Shown: positions 12,520 to 27,033 of the stretch, piece by piece
Position numbering within the stretch: the first letter of the stretch is position 1
How the letters are laid out: each line of letters begins with the position of its first letter
Assembly: GCF_040581485.1 (NCBI RefSeq)
Contig: NC_090133.1
Location: 18,972,001-19,036,000 of the forward strand
Source of the DNA: Linepithema humile
Lineage: Eukaryota; Arthropoda; Insecta; Hymenoptera; Formicidae
Length of the DNA stretch: 64,000 nucleotides
Direction of reading: 5' to 3'
Program-made: the position numbers and the translations under genes
The notes under the pieces: model-generated
Database searches by the model: none
Told to the model about the DNA's origin: nothing
The model's input: only the letters and a program-made list of their open reading frames with translations

Positions 12520-12944
12520 CGTCGCAGATTCATTAAATTTATTTTAACGATCACTTCTTGATTCTTGACCATCATGAATTTTCATTATTATATATAATAT
12601 ATAGATTAATCTGTTTTTTGCCTTGAATGCATAAAGATAAAATATTTAGATAAATGAGTAAGATGAGTTAAAATCATTAGGATGTTATTCAGGGAGAATA
12701 TCAATTATAACTAAATTTTTTTCGGAGAAGAAAATGGCTGACGCTCTAAATCAAAGGTCTTGTAACTTGGTTGAAGTTTGCAATTACTTCATGAGAATGT
12801 GTTTTATTTGTCAAATGGTCGCATAATGCGTTATATTTGCGTTTTCGACGTGTATCATGCAGGAAAATTATAAATGATTACGATTGCTATATTTTTTCAC
12901 AATAGTGCAACTTATAAAAAACTTTACTTTTATCATTATTCATT
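11972..12944. other. Intergenic, divergent promoter region with (AT)n
   Basis: Between TPRKB (minus) and the small Cys-rich gene (plus). It contains an (AT)n tract at about 12475-12514. Apart from the weak candidate exon at 12258 no coding exon is visible. Confidence 0.5.
12258..12338 (+). other. Possible first coding exon of a small membrane protein (weak)
   Basis: An ATG opens a hydrophobic stretch (MAALSFPLYLTIGG..., 27 codons) ending CAG before gtaggt, a possible donor. Without splicing the frame stops about 13 codons later. No matching phase-0 downstream exon was found, so this may be only the divergent promoter region of TPRKB. Confidence 0.2.
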
Positions 12945-13880
12945 ATGACGGATGATACATCAAGCGAAAGTATCTTCGATCAATTAAGTAATCGATTGCA
13001 GTAAATTTATATATGTTTTAATGTCGAACAGTTGTGACGCGAAATGATCAGAGTTTTATTAATTAGTCACTACATATTAGATTCTATTTTACATTATTAT
13101 TTATTTATCTCAATGTAATTTCAATAATTTTTTGTATATTTTTATGAAAATTGATTAATTAGTTATTTTGTGTTTTTTTAAACTTGTAATTATTGTATAG
13201 TGCACTCAGGGCTGGAATGGGTTTCTGAACGCCTTACAAAAGCTTGTCCTCCCAAAAAGAAAAAGAGATGTACAGAGCACAAGAAAGTTGAAGAAGAAAT
13301 CGATATTGGTCCACCTTGTACAGGACAACCATACATATCTCCTAGTCAAATTTGCCCTAAAATGGTCTCCTGTTATATAAAAATGCAGGTACAAAATCAA
13401 ACGCATTAATATGTATATTTGTTTCTGGACGAATCAGAATTTTTTTTCAGGCGATTTATTTTTCAATCAGAATAAGATAATCTCAGTGGCCTTAACCTTA
13501 CCATGTCAATACTAAATTCTATGAACATTTCTAGAAAAATATATATTTATTGCGATTAGATAACCAGCAAACATTTTAAAACATCAACTTATTTAACATA
13601 AAATATACATTTTCCACTGTCTTATGAAATGTTTAGGCATCTCTTATTTTATTCTTGCATCTAATTATTTAATAATTTTGAGGATCCTTATGCTCCTTGC
13701 TGTTGTGAGACAAAACCACAACCACCTCCGTGTCCTCCTAAATACCATCGTCGACAACTACGTGAATCAACCTGTGGTTGTGATCTTTGTAAAAAAGAGG
13801 GCATCAGAAGCAAGTGTTGCAGTTCAACCACAGCCTTTTATGATGCAACTATTGATCCAAAATATTTTAGAAGAGCATAA
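12945..13880 (+). CDS. Small Cys-rich protein, function unknown
   Basis: Three exons, 12945-12987, 13201-13388 and 13683-13880, splice cleanly (gt/ag, phases 1 and 0) to 142 residues. The protein starts MTDDTSSESIFDQL, continues with a basic KKKKRCTEHKK stretch and PPCTGQPYISPSQICPKM, and the last exon is dense in Cys and Pro (CCCETKPQPPPCPP, CGCDLCKK, KCCSS). There is no signal peptide or membrane segment. The Cys spacing matches no zinc-finger class I can name. It is supported by splice-site agreement and by continuity of composition across the exons. I do not recognise the family. A taxon-restricted or sperm/flagellar protein would be possible, but that is only a guess. Confidence 0.6.
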
Positions 13881-16800
13881 AATCTGTAAGTTTTTGTCAG
13901 CATGTTCAAATAGGTTGCATGCAAAAAGATATATAATTAGTAAATTTATATAGGAGAAAAAAAATTCCGAGAAAAATAATGGCGATCAATTATCATTGAA
14001 AGATTATATGGTTCTTAGTATTTTGTATTTATCTCTTTTAGTTATTTACAACTTTTAATTTATTTTGTTTCTGGATAAATCGGCATTTTTTTTTTGGTGA
14101 TTTGTTTTTCAGTCCAAATAAGATGATCTCGGTTGCCTCAAAGTTATAAAGCTTTACTGATAAATTTACGTAACTGGTATTTTACCATTAAGAATATTTT
14201 ACAACTATAACGATAAACAACGTTACATTCCTTTTAAGCATAGACATGGGACATATTTAAGAAATCTGAAAATAATATATATCGTATATAATATATCGTT
14301 AAACTCTGCTCTTTTTACAATCACAAATAGATTACGATAATACCAATATAAAAAATTATTTTACTTATCAACACTCTGATGAAATAATTAGTAGTCACAT
14401 AATTATCTCATTTCACACACACAATAACAAAATATTTTTGATTAAAAATTTTAATGACTAAATATTTAAAGCCTAAATAAATAGATAAATAAATTTTTAC
14501 AAATTTATATTTTATTTAAAATATTAAAAATAGTTACATTAAAAAAATTTAATTAAACTAGAAACCTTATTCTCTTATGTTTGTTTGTCATAGGAAATTT
14601 TGTGGAATCAACGTTATCATAACCACACAGATGTGTGGTTATTCGTGGAAGGTTAAATTTAGGTGTTCTGTTATCCTCTAGTGGGAATACGCTATACCAG
14701 TTAAGGAATAATCTTATCGACGGAAAGGCTCATTTTGATATCCATAATGCATTCGTGTCAGTTGTGTGCAAGACACGCCCGTTTCAACCCGTTTAGAGCG
14801 CAGAAAAAATTTGCTTTTCAGGTAAGCGCACAATATTTTAAATAAAAAGATCGTGCATCTTTTTCATTATGTGTGTCTTTTCACTGTTATTTTATGCATA
14901 ATCAAACGATACATAATAAGGAGCTCAAACGTGATATTCGAGGGATCTATTGTAAGATATGATTGCGATATTTTAATATTGTAGATAAACTACATATTTT
15001 AGCTACAGTCAGTTAGTCAGTCAGTCATTCTGATATAATTATTTCAGAGTATTGTCAATTCATCATTAAGGAAGTCGGATTTTTTTAAATAATATAATAA
15101 TTGCTTTCGTAAAAATCTCCAATTATGCATTATTACAATGAACAAAAATTTCCGATCGATGACGATCATACGGGAAGAGGGATTATGGTCATTATTTTCG
15201 GCTTTATCAATATTGATAGTTTTTTAGTTTCATAATGTGTATCGATATCAGCAATTGCAATTAAAAAATTTCGAGAGTGTATATCTTTTAAGATTGAGTA
15301 ATTTGAGTTACTAAGCTTCTTATCATTGCGTGGATTTAAGTGTAGTAGAGCGCAAGTCGAGTTTATTTATTGATTACCGTAATGATATGTCATATTGTGA
15401 CATAGATAAGCATACTGAGTTTAAAAGTCATGACTTTTTTTTTTAATGCCATATGTTTTATGAAGCAATCGTAAGAAAGTAAGAAAGAACGATTTTTCTT
15501 GAACTAAGTTTCAATATTAATCGCTTTCCTGTCAAATTACGGAATGTATATCTGCAAAAACCAAGAAAGTGGTTAAATAATTGTATTAATGACAACAATT
15601 TTTCAGTTTTTATATCGATATTTATTTCTACTTAGAAACAATTCTTCATTGAATTGATAAAAAACATATGAATTGACTAATAATAATAACTATTTATTAT
15701 ATTATTTCTTACAATTAAACGTCAAATTTTTTTAAATAATATAATAAATCAGTTATAATAGATTATTCTTATAAACAATAATCAAACTTAATTGTGTCAT
15801 TAGAAAGTAGCTTGGAATTTTGCCAATCTTTTTCTAATTTTTCATAAATATTTATCTGATAACTCTAATTTAATGGAAATAAGATTATATGCAATGGCCG
15901 TGTCGCAATGTCACACAATTACTTTGTTATAATGTAACAAACTATTTTTGGATAAAGTATGACGAATGAATTGCCAACACATCACCTGTTGACGCGTTCA
16001 AACCTGCGCGTTTTCATTGCACTATCGATCTATGACTAGTACGACTCCTCGATTAGTCGAAACACGGTTGAGTCGAAAACAAAACTCGATGACACATAAT
16101 ATGGTGGATAAGTAAGTGCGAACTTGGGAGTGTTGAGCTATTTGAAGAAAAATTTATCAAATATATAAATTTGTTACGTTGAATTACTAAGTGTAGGTGT
16201 GGATAAACTCCGGAAGTTACTGAGCTATCCCATAAGTGTGGATTCACAAACATTCATCGTTCAGGTAACTTGATATATGAATTTGTATGTCAATTGTAGA
16301 GTGATACAATGCATACCGGCTGTTTTCGTGAATTTGGTCGCATGAGTCATATGTAATTACACTCATCGACGTCGACTTATTATAGTTTGGTGACGTCAAC
16401 GTTTAGACATATGTGATATGTGTGACACCCACCGATTCTCTAGAATAAAATAATTAAAATATAACAATTCAAATATAATTAAATAACCTTGATGCATTGA
16501 ATTGTCAGCTGATTTCCATATGGAAATATTTCTGATATCGATTATTAAAGTAGTTTTATCTAATAATTATTAAGATAATTGTCATTGGATGAATACTTCT
16601 AAAATACTTCTAAAATACTTCTAAAATTGAAATATAAATAAATAAATTTTTTGCATTGTTGGATTAATCAAATCGTTCGTTTTTACGTGAACGGTAATTT
16701 TTGGAATTTTTCAAACAGCTGTGTATTTAACATTTTTAGCAGTAGCACATGGAAGACCGGCTACTCATATGTTCATATATGGATGACCTTGAGATAAATG

Positions 16801-19038
16801 TAGAGAATATCATATAATAATAAGTGTGCAATAAGCGCAAATTTTTTACAAACAATTACAAAGTAGTTTTGTTCATTTCGAAAATTTATTAAAAATCGAA
16901 TTTTTCATAAAGAAAACATCTATTTAAAAAGCTAGAAATTTTGAAATACTAAAGATACATTTATAATAAATAAATTAAATACTTTTAAAGATAAAAATAG
17001 GTTGATTTTTAAAAATAATCGATTGTTTATTACCATACTTATTTGTTTTATCATTATAAGATTGTCTAAAAATTTCTGTGTACGTCATAGCCATCTTCTC
17101 GCACGCACGCTAATTCAAAGAATTTCGGGAAAACCGATTATCTACGTAACGATCAATTTTTCTTACCTTCAGGATGTTGGAATTTAATGGTAATTTTGTA
17201 GTAGATAGATAAAAACAACTTATTCTGCATAATCTCATAAACTTGAACTGGCTTTTATGACGTTAATCTGCAAGAAGGAATGCAAGGTTTACACATTTCT
17301 TTTACGAATAATCACGTTCATTGAACTGATTACTACTATTTATGCTATGAAAATTTAACTTGTAGCAAACAAATGTGTCTTGTTGTTTTCAATCTTTTAC
17401 AACAAGTGTAAAATTCTATCTCATCACTTGTTTTAATTAATTTCTCATTTAAAAAATTGTGAGCTTTAAACTTAATTTAAATATATGTGTCATATATTTA
17501 TTTTGATAAATAAAATTGTCGAAATATTTGAAATAAATACTTAATAGGAAATGCTGAAAGAAATATAAATTTTTCAAAAGATTGAAATCAATCTACATTA
17601 TTTCGAGGAAGTAATATTTACTAGAAACTGAACTGTTCATAAGATTTGAATTTATTTATCAAAAGATGTCCAAAGAATGCTCGATTTTGTTTCATCCGCT
17701 CTTATGCAGTCAGGTCTTATCGCGAAGCTATATTAACAGGTTATAACGCCTATTCAGGATAATCTCGTAGAATAACCGGTTTTGCCACGTAGTGTATCGT
17801 CAGACGACTTTTTCCTGCTAGATTTTGTAAAAAGAAATATATCTTTGAACGGCAATGAATAAACTTATTATTAGCTATATTGCAAAGTGTTATGTGAGAT
17901 TTCAACGTCTATAGAAGTATATGCTAAATGTTAAATGCTAATATATATATTTGTATGCTCAGTGTGCTCCAAAATAGCAGTCCAAAGATGATTTATTGTG
18001 GTATTTCATAATTGAAATAAATTTTTTTTTTTTTTTTATTTTTAACAGTGAGTGATGCGGTGGGAATGCGTTGATTTATTAATGTCACATTTAATAATTG
18101 CAAATTTTACGCAATTATTATATAACAAAAATTACACATTTGATATTCTAACAATCTTATACCTAAAATTTCAGAAGAGAATGACGAAGTTGACACACAC
18201 AAAGTACACACAGGTTAATACGCATTTGTTGTCAAGCGCACCTACGCAAATGTTTGCGTGATTACGTATGTAAATTAAAGTGGAAAGTGTCAGTACGCTT
18301 ATGAATTTAACCTTGCACTTGGAAACTGGTTTCATGGAACAGGTTTCCTACCTTGGTAGAGTAAGAGTTTAAGCTCTTTGGTTATTAAGATCCTCCTATA
18401 AATGAATTTACTTCTGAGAAGATATATAACAATACACAGTCAAAGAGTTTTCATATTGTAAATTCAAGACTACGATAGCTGAGAGATAAAAAGGAAACGG
18501 TACGAGAAGATATGAAACCGGTAATGTGTATTAAAAGTATGAATCGAAAAATCATAGTTCATCTCGATTTTCAATTTCTGATGCTTTAATTTTGCGAAAA
18601 TGATTTTCACATTTTGATTTGCAGAAAAAAGAAAGTAAGAAATAGACAAATTATTATAAGATTATATCGGATTCGATTTCTAATTGGAAGACGTCTCGAT
18701 CGTGATTCAAATCGACGATCGACGCGAGAGATCGACAGTCGGCTTTTCGCGAATGAACGGAATGGGGGAAGCAATGATATTTGTCGATTTTCATAGTATT
18801 CATGTGTTTACAATTTGGGCCGACTTGCGTGCGGGTTTCTCAGAGTCGCGATTGATTAAGAAGTCACGGCGAAGCGAACCGTTCGAACGCGCGTTTCAAC
18901 ACGATTGGTCGTGATCGTTTACGTCGGTGGCGAGGTTTTCCTGAGGGGGTACCAACGACCGCTATTTTACATTCGCTCGCCGGCTAATCCATCGCAGTAC
19001 GCGTTCAACGCTTGAAGGAAGCATCTCTGGCAGACAAG
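13881..19038. other. AT-rich intergenic/upstream region of the serpin gene
   Basis: Mostly AT-rich with no recognisable protein. One candidate 5' exon (ending at 14821) is listed separately. GC content rises at 18650-19038, directly before the serpin start codon, which fits a proximal promoter and leader. Confidence 0.5.
14700..14821 (+). other. Candidate 5' exon with strong donor
   Basis: A moderately GC-rich block ends TTTTCAG before gtaagc, an excellent donor, and contains an ATG frame (MHSCQLCARHARF...). Its phase does not continue the serpin reading frame. If it belongs to the serpin it is an alternative 5' UTR, with translation then able to start at the internal Met in the second serpin exon. 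The 5' boundary is arbitrary. Confidence 0.3.
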
Positions 19039-22000
19039 ATGTGCACACGTGAGTAGATCTATAAATCAATAGCGACATGAGTTGTTATCGGATCGGTTCT
19101 TATTGCCCCGCGCGTTTTACTTTTTGTAAATACAACCGATATCGGATACTAATAAAATCGATCGTTCTTCAGTGGATATTGAAACTTGCGAAATAGTAAT
19201 TGAAATCGATATAATCTTAGATTCTGAAATTGTACAAACAGTTAAAATGATCTTTTCACATTTATTCGTATAATTAATAATTAGTTCTTGAATTTGCGTC
19301 TAATCTTGAATATTATAATAGAAATTGCACATTTAGCTTCTTAAATTTTTTGTGTAAAAATATTGCAGAATATTTTTAAGAAATTACAAGTTAGAATTGT
19401 TAATTACATATCGTAATTGTATGTATAATGCTTTTTAGGCATGCATATGAAGGTAATGTAATTAATGTTTTTATAAAACTCCTAAAACTGGTTGTTTTAT
19501 AGAATACAATACTGAGGAGTCTGTAAAATTGCCAGAAATTTTATAAAATTGTCTCGAATTAATCACATTCGAAAACGTTTTATGTTCATATAACATCTAG
19601 TTGTTTTTCAAGCAAATAATACAGCTAACTGTCTATTGCCTCACGCGACTTTCAAATTATATATTGATTTTATTTTTGTTTTATTTGTATTTGTCTTTAA
19701 GGTTACAGTGTGAAAACATTTCTAGGTTTCGTGTCTTAGAAATACAGAGATTCAGCATTTATATTATTTAATTTCTATGTATCGATTGCTTCTTAAGTCT
19801 AACAAATAATTTTAACAAGAGAGGATTGATTAAAAAACTGTTGTGCAAAAATGCACATGCTTCATCAAACCATTTTTAATTCTACATCTCAAATGTTTCC
19901 TCAAGTTTTTCATGATAAATCTAATTTCCTGTGTATATGATAGGTACTGAATTATATAATGTTCTTTTTCTAAGAATTAAAATGTTTCACACACAAAAGA
20001 AGTCCTAAGGATAAAAAATCATAAACATGATAAAGGAAAACTCGAGATAAAACAAGTCGCGAAGAAAAATTCAGAGAAAATTGATAAAATAAAATGAGCA
20101 AAATAGAATTTCTTCTTTTTAAACTTCTTGATTTCTTTAGTGTTGACATGATCAAATCAGTCAATATCACTTTCGAGCGGCGATAACCCCGCACGCGCTG
20201 TTATTCGTCTCGCCGAATTCCCTCTGAACTCGACGATGACGACGTTTTATCGATGCGCACCGAATTGTCGAACCGGCGATAATGTAACCGGCGAGTCGTA
20301 AGTTCTTCGAGATAGTCGTTCCAAGGTAATCCACATCGACGAGCTGGATACCGTTCTTGTTTGATGTGACTCATTTCGCGTTGCAAGGCGTGAACTTTTC
20401 TTTCATTATAAGTTGATTAGTATCGTTACTTCTATTGGCTAGACGTAATATGCATTCTACTACGATCGACAGTGCAAATTTATGCTGTATTATAAAATAT
20501 TTATGTTGAATGATTTTTATCAATGAAAAGAGGAAGAAACAAAAATAGGAAAAGATTGTATAGATTTCGCGTAGTTTAATGGGATAAATTGTATTTTCCA
20601 AAGTTTTTAGTTTATGATTTTATAAAATAGTTTTATCCAAATTAAATGTTGTAGGAATAAATCTAAGAACAACATTGATTTTTTATTTTTAAATTTACTA
20701 GCCATTGCATAAATGAAGGTTTAATTTTACAAAATTTAGTAAGTTAGTAAAAATACTTTAATTTTTGCGCACATTAATTAAAAACTGCGTATTATGATTT
20801 TTGTATGAGTTTTAGTTCAATATTTTACTCAATTTATCTCATCAATTTAAATATTTTATACGTCATCTTTTTTCCAGCTTAATTGTAGAAATAAAATAAT
20901 CATCGAGCCTTTCATATCTGCAAATTTGTAATATGCATACGCGATTACATGACTTAATGAGTATACTGCTTAATTTTATTTTATAATTTACTTTATTAAC
21001 ACTAACATAAGTAGTTTGTTGTAAAATCCCTCTAACGTAATCTCTATCGTAAACTAAGCTTACGCGGAGTCAAGAAAAGAAAAAAAATTCGAACAAAAAA
21101 AACTTGCATTTTCGCACGATTTTCTGTTTAATAAGACATAATTATACTATTGTTTTCTGCACACATACATTGTGCATTGATTGATCAATTACGTCTTGAT
21201 TATTCCGTTGATGTTTCTGTCATAAATATTAATAAAATAAGATTTTTTCTCATTTCCTTTATAAATAAGAAAGTTCTTATCGAGAAAGCATTACACATTG
21301 AGTAAAATTGCTCATAAATTTATTATATTCATTTCTTGTTCGTCTCATATATTCAATTGTCATAAACGGAGAAATTTTTATATAAAAAATTATGATATGG
21401 CAGAGAAAAACATAGCATCAATTTTTATAATTCTTTCATGATCTGTGGCTACTACTGTGCATAGTAATTTTTCATATAAAATTTTCTCCGTGTACGTAAT
21501 TGAACGTACACATAACGAGACTATTTTGATGGGTTTTTCCCAATGAGGCAGCAGCTTCAATGGCGTTGATTCCGTGATGTTTTCATTCGCAATCCTTACT
21601 TTATCGTTAAATACTGCGAAATCTCATCGCATATTTATATCGTTTAATTCTTGTATTAAACAATTCTGAAAATTCCACTATTATGTGTATATTTGCGACG
21701 AATATTTTTTGCAATGCATTATCGAAATTTCTTTCTTTAAAAAATTTAATTCTGACAAATTTGATAATCAAATCTGAAAGGGTTATGTGTGACGATATTA
21801 AAAATAAAAAAAAGATAGAAAAATTAAAATCATTATGTTTAAATTAATATTACTTAACAATTAAATATTTTTAGACTGTTTTCTTTCTCGAAATTTTTCT
21901 TTCTCTGCTCGATTTTACGTCATATTTTTATCTTTCAATATTTTGTAGAAACAACTTTCATGATAAAAGTGATAGTTTGATGTAATTTAATTGCTGCCAT

Positions 22001-25000
22001 AACTATCATGCGCTATCATGCGCAATTTCTCAGTAATTAAAGATATCGCTGCACAAAACGATAAATAGATTGTACGTAATATTTGTTACATGATTTTTCC
22101 CGCTTGTGTCACAACATATAATGCAAACTGTATATTTTATATTCTTCTTCCAAAGTTGTTACGCAACAGTATAATTACGTGTACTGAAATTCTCAGGTTC
22201 ATTATCCTTTCTTTCAATGACAAATGCAGAAGGTCAAACTGTAAATGGTGATTTTTTTCAATACTGAAGTGCATTCTTTTGTTGAACTAAGAAAAGCTGA
22301 GAAGACTAAGAAGTTTCGGTTAATTATGCCTCGTGAAACGTAAACAGATAACGAAGTCATATTATTTTATTAAAATTTAAAACATTACAGATACATAAAT
22401 AATAATGACATCTAATACGTACCGCAGAAAAAATGAAATTATATCATTTTTTGAGTAAGTTTTATATATACAAATATTTTTTAGAGCAAACTTTGAGAAT
22501 TTTTTTTATTTCAGCTTTTAAAAAATTAATTTTAAGTTTTAACAAGGAACGTTTAAGTCTGAGAAGTATGAGAAAAGAAAGTAAGATAAATGATTGATGA
22601 GCAAAGAAAGATGATGACCCTCGAATATCGTGTAAATGACCTGCTGATATTACGATTATTGCCAGATTATATAATTGTTAAACGTTTGCCCTCTATAATT
22701 TTAAAGGCTAATTTGATAAAGTTTATACTTTGAAGTGTGAAGCAATACTTTTTATTATCACTTCGTTGTATATAATTCTGTTTATCATTGCTCTTATATC
22801 TGCTCTTTCTTGACCGATTTCGTAATTAATTTTCAATTTATTTTATTGCATCTTCACTCGTGATTATTCGGTTGTCGGAACTCAAAATATCGACAATAAA
22901 CAAAAGAAAAAAACGATGTTTTATCTGAACTCGCAGTATGTTTAGCTTATTCGCATAATTTACATAACCGATCAGTCATACCGTTAAAAGTTCAGATATG
23001 TGGTCTGTTGAAAACTGATTTATGCCATGCAATTAAGACTAATAACAGTCAACGATGTTTGGCATGAATTGTGAATTTGTATACTTGTAGACTGATTATT
23101 ATTTACATAATGATTTACATGAAAAATTTTTTCAGGGAATTACAAGTTTTAATTACATTCTTATTATTAATGTTATTTTAAACTCTTCAAAAAAAGCCAA
23201 AGTCAGAACAAAAAAATAGAATTAATTATTAGATTTATTTCTATTAAATAAAATAGCGATAAATTGTGTTTGTGAATATTTATAATAATACTTTAACACA
23301 TGTTAGCAACACCATGTGTTGTATAACTGGTTGTTTTTTGCAATTAAATTATTAATTTTTTTTTTTATATAAGCAAAAGGAGTTTGACGTATATGTGAGA
23401 ACATTGAATATGATTCATATCGAATCAGACATGATTTATTATATCAAGAATCTAACAATGTCCGTCGCGAACAATCGTCCTATTTATACTGTTCTTAAGC
23501 ATCTGCGTTGCTTAATGATCATAAGTACGAATAATTACTAGTTATTATTTTGTTTCTACTAGTTATTTTCTGATTTCCACGTGTGATTCATCGCGAGAAT
23601 TACCTGACTAAAGTCTCAAGATAGTGAAAAACAATAAAATTAATTAACGCAGGAAAACCGGTAAAGAAAATAGCTAAATATATTTATGACTGAAAAATGT
23701 ACAAAAAAAAGCTGGTATGAATTTTGTTACACAATATTTTATTTAATGTAATAATTAGTTTAATTAAATATTTTTAATAATGCAATCAAATTGGGTGACT
23801 TGTTTTATATAATAAAATATTTTTATGTATAAAAATAATTATAAATTTTTTTTAAGATTTAAATTTTATCGTCACAAGCTTTTGAATTAATTTATCTATA
23901 GATAACCTAGTTCATAAAATATCGCTTTTTATTAGTTTCATGAAAACGAAACGCTGTTATTGTTATTTGTATCGTTCTAATCTTCATATGGCGATCCTTA
24001 AAAAATCTTTATATCTCGTATCAGTCTATCATATAGACATGTTTGCATTAATGTGTGCATACAAGATTTGTGATAGTAGTAGTTTCGTGTTCACCTTGGA
24101 CGACATACCCGACACTTCGATTTGTATACGATCTTCATTCGCAAGTGTTCAATTTTGGACAGAGATTCTACAATTGAAAATGGTGTTTGCGTTAAATTTT
24201 AACACAGTTTATCGTTATATTGATATATCGAGTCGCAGCGTTATCTTCTTTTAAAAGCGATCGTATAAGGAACTGCAAAAAGATTTAAATTTGTTCTATG
24301 ATTAATTTTATAAAATTAATATATTGATAAAATTAATACTGTATTGAGATTATATCGCGATGAATTTTCTATTAATTCTTTTTTTCTTTTTACTGTTACA
24401 GTACAAAGAAGTTTTTTGGCACTTTGCCTAATTGCATCAGCTATGGCCTCACCAACTGGATCTAATTTGGCCCTTCAGGCTGTTAGTCAAGGCAATAATT
24501 TGTTCGCCCACAACTTTGTCAAGGTACGTAGTAGATTTAGATACTCCTCAATCTCTTTTGAAAAAATTCTCTTTATCATAGAATTAAACGTGGGTTTATA
24601 ATAAACAATCGTATTTTATTTTTAGACTATTTCGAAGGATCAGACAGGTAATCTGATATGCTCTCCTCTGAGTGCCAACATTGCTTTGAGCATGGCCGCT
24701 GTCGGTGCCGCTGGAACTACCGAGGCGCAGTTCAAAGATGTTCTGAAACTTCCGAATGATAAGGCGCAAACTTTAAGCGGTTACCAGAATCTTATTGAAA
24801 TCTTGAATGTAACTATTAAATTGCATTATAGAACATAATTATAATTATTCACATTATTTCAAGCCACACTTCTCAATATACTTTTAATTCTCGAATAGTA
24901 TTAATTGAAATGGCACATATTATCTTTGCAGAATGTTGAGAACGTTACCTTGAAGCTCGCCAATAAATTGTTTGTCGCTGAGAAGTTCCCAGTGAAACCC

Positions 25001-26192
25001 GAATACAAGCAGAATCTTGTTTCACATTATCATTCTGACATCGACTCGGTAGACTTTAGTCAAAGTGCAAATGCTGCAAACACCATCAATACCTGGTGCA
25101 AAGAAAAGACTAACAATCGCATCGACAGTATCGTTCAGGCCGGTAAGAAGCAGTTTACATGTTTTATATTTATCGATAATTCGAATAATAATTCTAACCA
25201 CCGAAAACGTGACTGTTAACGTAATGTTATCTTCTCTTTTGTACGTAATAATATAATATTAAATAACATGGAAGCAAAATAACTTACAGTTTTATATTAG
25301 ACATACAATACAAATTACATAAAATACAATTAACTATTTTGCAATCGAAGAGAAAATGCAAAGAATCAGATTTATTAGATTTTTCTGATTTTGAACAATA
25401 CTCATAGTGACTTATATCATTAACTTATAGCTGATTTGGATCCTGGTACCGCACTAGTGTTAGCCAACGCAGTGTACTTCAAGGGAAAATGGGCCAACGA
25501 GTTCGATCCTAAAGACACTACCGACCGTCCATTTCACATTGACAGCACTAAATCGAAATCGGTGCCGACTATGTACAGAAAGGGCAATTACAAATTCGTG
25601 GAATTACCAGAATACGAGGTTAAATGCATCGAGCTGCCATACGCGGTAATGTTTCTTTTATAAATTTTGGAAATTTTTTAAATCTCAAAAAATTTTTTAC
25701 ATGTCTAAGATTTTGTTGCTGTTTACTGTAAGTGCTCATTTTCGACGCTTTCACAAATATTCACGGATTTGTTATTGTTGCAGAACAAAGATATCAGCAT
25801 GGTGATTATATTGCCCAATAAAATCGATGGTCTGAGCGCATTGACCGATAAACTTGAGGAAGTTACCACACAATGCTCCGTTCGTCTTACTCAAACATAT
25901 GAGCGTGAAGTTAAGGTGTATTTACCTAAGTTTAAAACCGAGACTAAATTGGATCTAGGAAATACTTTGTCTGAAAAGGTATGTCGAAATATTTTTAGAT
26001 ATAACTGAACGATAATTGATGGTATTATATCTGACACGCTAAATAATTTTTTACAGATGGGTCTTACTCAGCCGTTCACCAATAGCGCCGATTTCAGTGG
26101 TATCTCAGATATTCCTTTGAAGATTGACAAAGTTGTGCAGAAGGCTTTCATCGAGGTTAACGAGGAAGGTAGTGAAGCTGCCGCCGTCACCG
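19039..26192 (+). CDS. Serpin, constitutive body (signal peptide to reactive-loop hinge)
   Basis: Seven exons: 19039-19048, 24402-24523, 24626-24808, 24932-25142, 25431-25645, 25784-25978 and 26057-26192. They join in frame to 357 codons plus one base. Exons 1-2 encode a signal peptide (MCTLQRSFLALCLIASAMA), so the main form should be secreted. Serpin signatures follow: CSPLSANIALSMAAVGAAG, LANAVYFKGKW, VYLPKFK, and the hinge EVNEEGSEAAAVT (P17-P8). The last exon ends in phase 1 with gtaagt, so every downstream cassette must supply two bases first, and all the intact ones listed do. The architecture matches insect serpin-1/Spn42Da genes, in which alternative last coding exons set the target protease. 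An internal ATG at 24443, just after the signal peptide, would give an intracellular form if another first exon is used. Confidence 0.95.
19049..24401 (+). other. Serpin intron 1 (about 5.35 kb)
   Basis: Bounded by gtgagt and ttacag. AT-rich, with only short unconvincing open frames and no recognised gene or element. Confidence 0.7.
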
Positions 26193-26755
26193 GTAAGTAC
26201 ACTTTGCTACAGTTTTTGCATTTTTCTCGTTTATAGCCGAAGACAGGCGAAGTATTATCTTGGTCTTTCAAAGTGACAAATAATTTTTAATTAGGAAAAA
26301 TGACAGGCGATTTAAATGATTTTTTCAAGCAAGTATCTTGGATTTTTTATCATACTTTATCATTTTGCCTACGTACTTTATTTTGCATTAGAGTCTTTTA
26401 TGTAATTTTATAATTTTTATTAATATGGAATTTATTTTTTATAATTTTGAGAAAACTATAATACAATAATTTAAGAATATTATTTTTAATCAAAATAGAG
26501 CGCAAGAATAATAAAAATAATACGAGTAATAAATATATAAAGCAATAATAATTTCTTGTTAAAAAAGCCAGATAGTATTTCGCCCATTTTTATTATTGGG
26601 TTATATCGAGATTCTGTTTTGCTTCTGAGAAACTCTGAGAAATTGTTTGCGGAGATAATTCGATAATGCCTATGCATGTGTTGATGTTGTATTGATGTTA
26701 TATTGATGTTAGCATTGCACCATTCTAAATTTCCTCGCTCTCAGAGTTTCTGCGA

Positions 26756-26773
26756 CACGGATGCATACTTTGT
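26756..26773 (+). promoter_or_regulatory. Candidate splicing docking site
   Basis: CACGGATGCATACTTTGT is complementary to blocks lying upstream of serpin cassettes. Against ACAAAGCATACATTCGTG at 30910-30927 the pairing is 15 Watson-Crick, one G-U and two mismatches. Against 33499-33516 it is 14 Watson-Crick, three G-U and one mismatch. It lies 564 nt after the shared donor. The splicing role is inferred by analogy with Dscam. Confidence 0.45.
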
Positions 26774-26963
26774 ACGCTATCGTGATTTTAAGCTGACAAT
26801 GAGTGTGATAGCTAAATGTTACTCATTTACTTTTTACGTCGATGAATCTGCTATGCACAGTATACTTTTCACTGTCTTCTGTTTTTCAATCTTTGCCTTT
26901 GTTATTATCTTTATCAATACGCTATTGCAATGCTTATTACCACAGCAACGCTTAACCACACCG

Positions 26964-27033
26964 CTTTGCATCTTGTTTGTGCACCTATTACTCACTTTGC
27001 ATCTTGTTTGTGCACCTATTACTCACTTTGCAT
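26964..27033 (+). repeat. Tandem duplication, 31-nt unit
   Basis: CTTTGCATCTTGTTTGTGCA begins a 31-nt unit present twice (26964-26994, 26995-27025) plus 8 nt of a third copy. Confidence 0.9.

Noticed and set aside
26560..26640. Plus-strand words FRPFLLLGYIEILF like a cassette core
   Set aside because: No acceptor, wrong flanks and a stop soon after; composition-driven resemblance.
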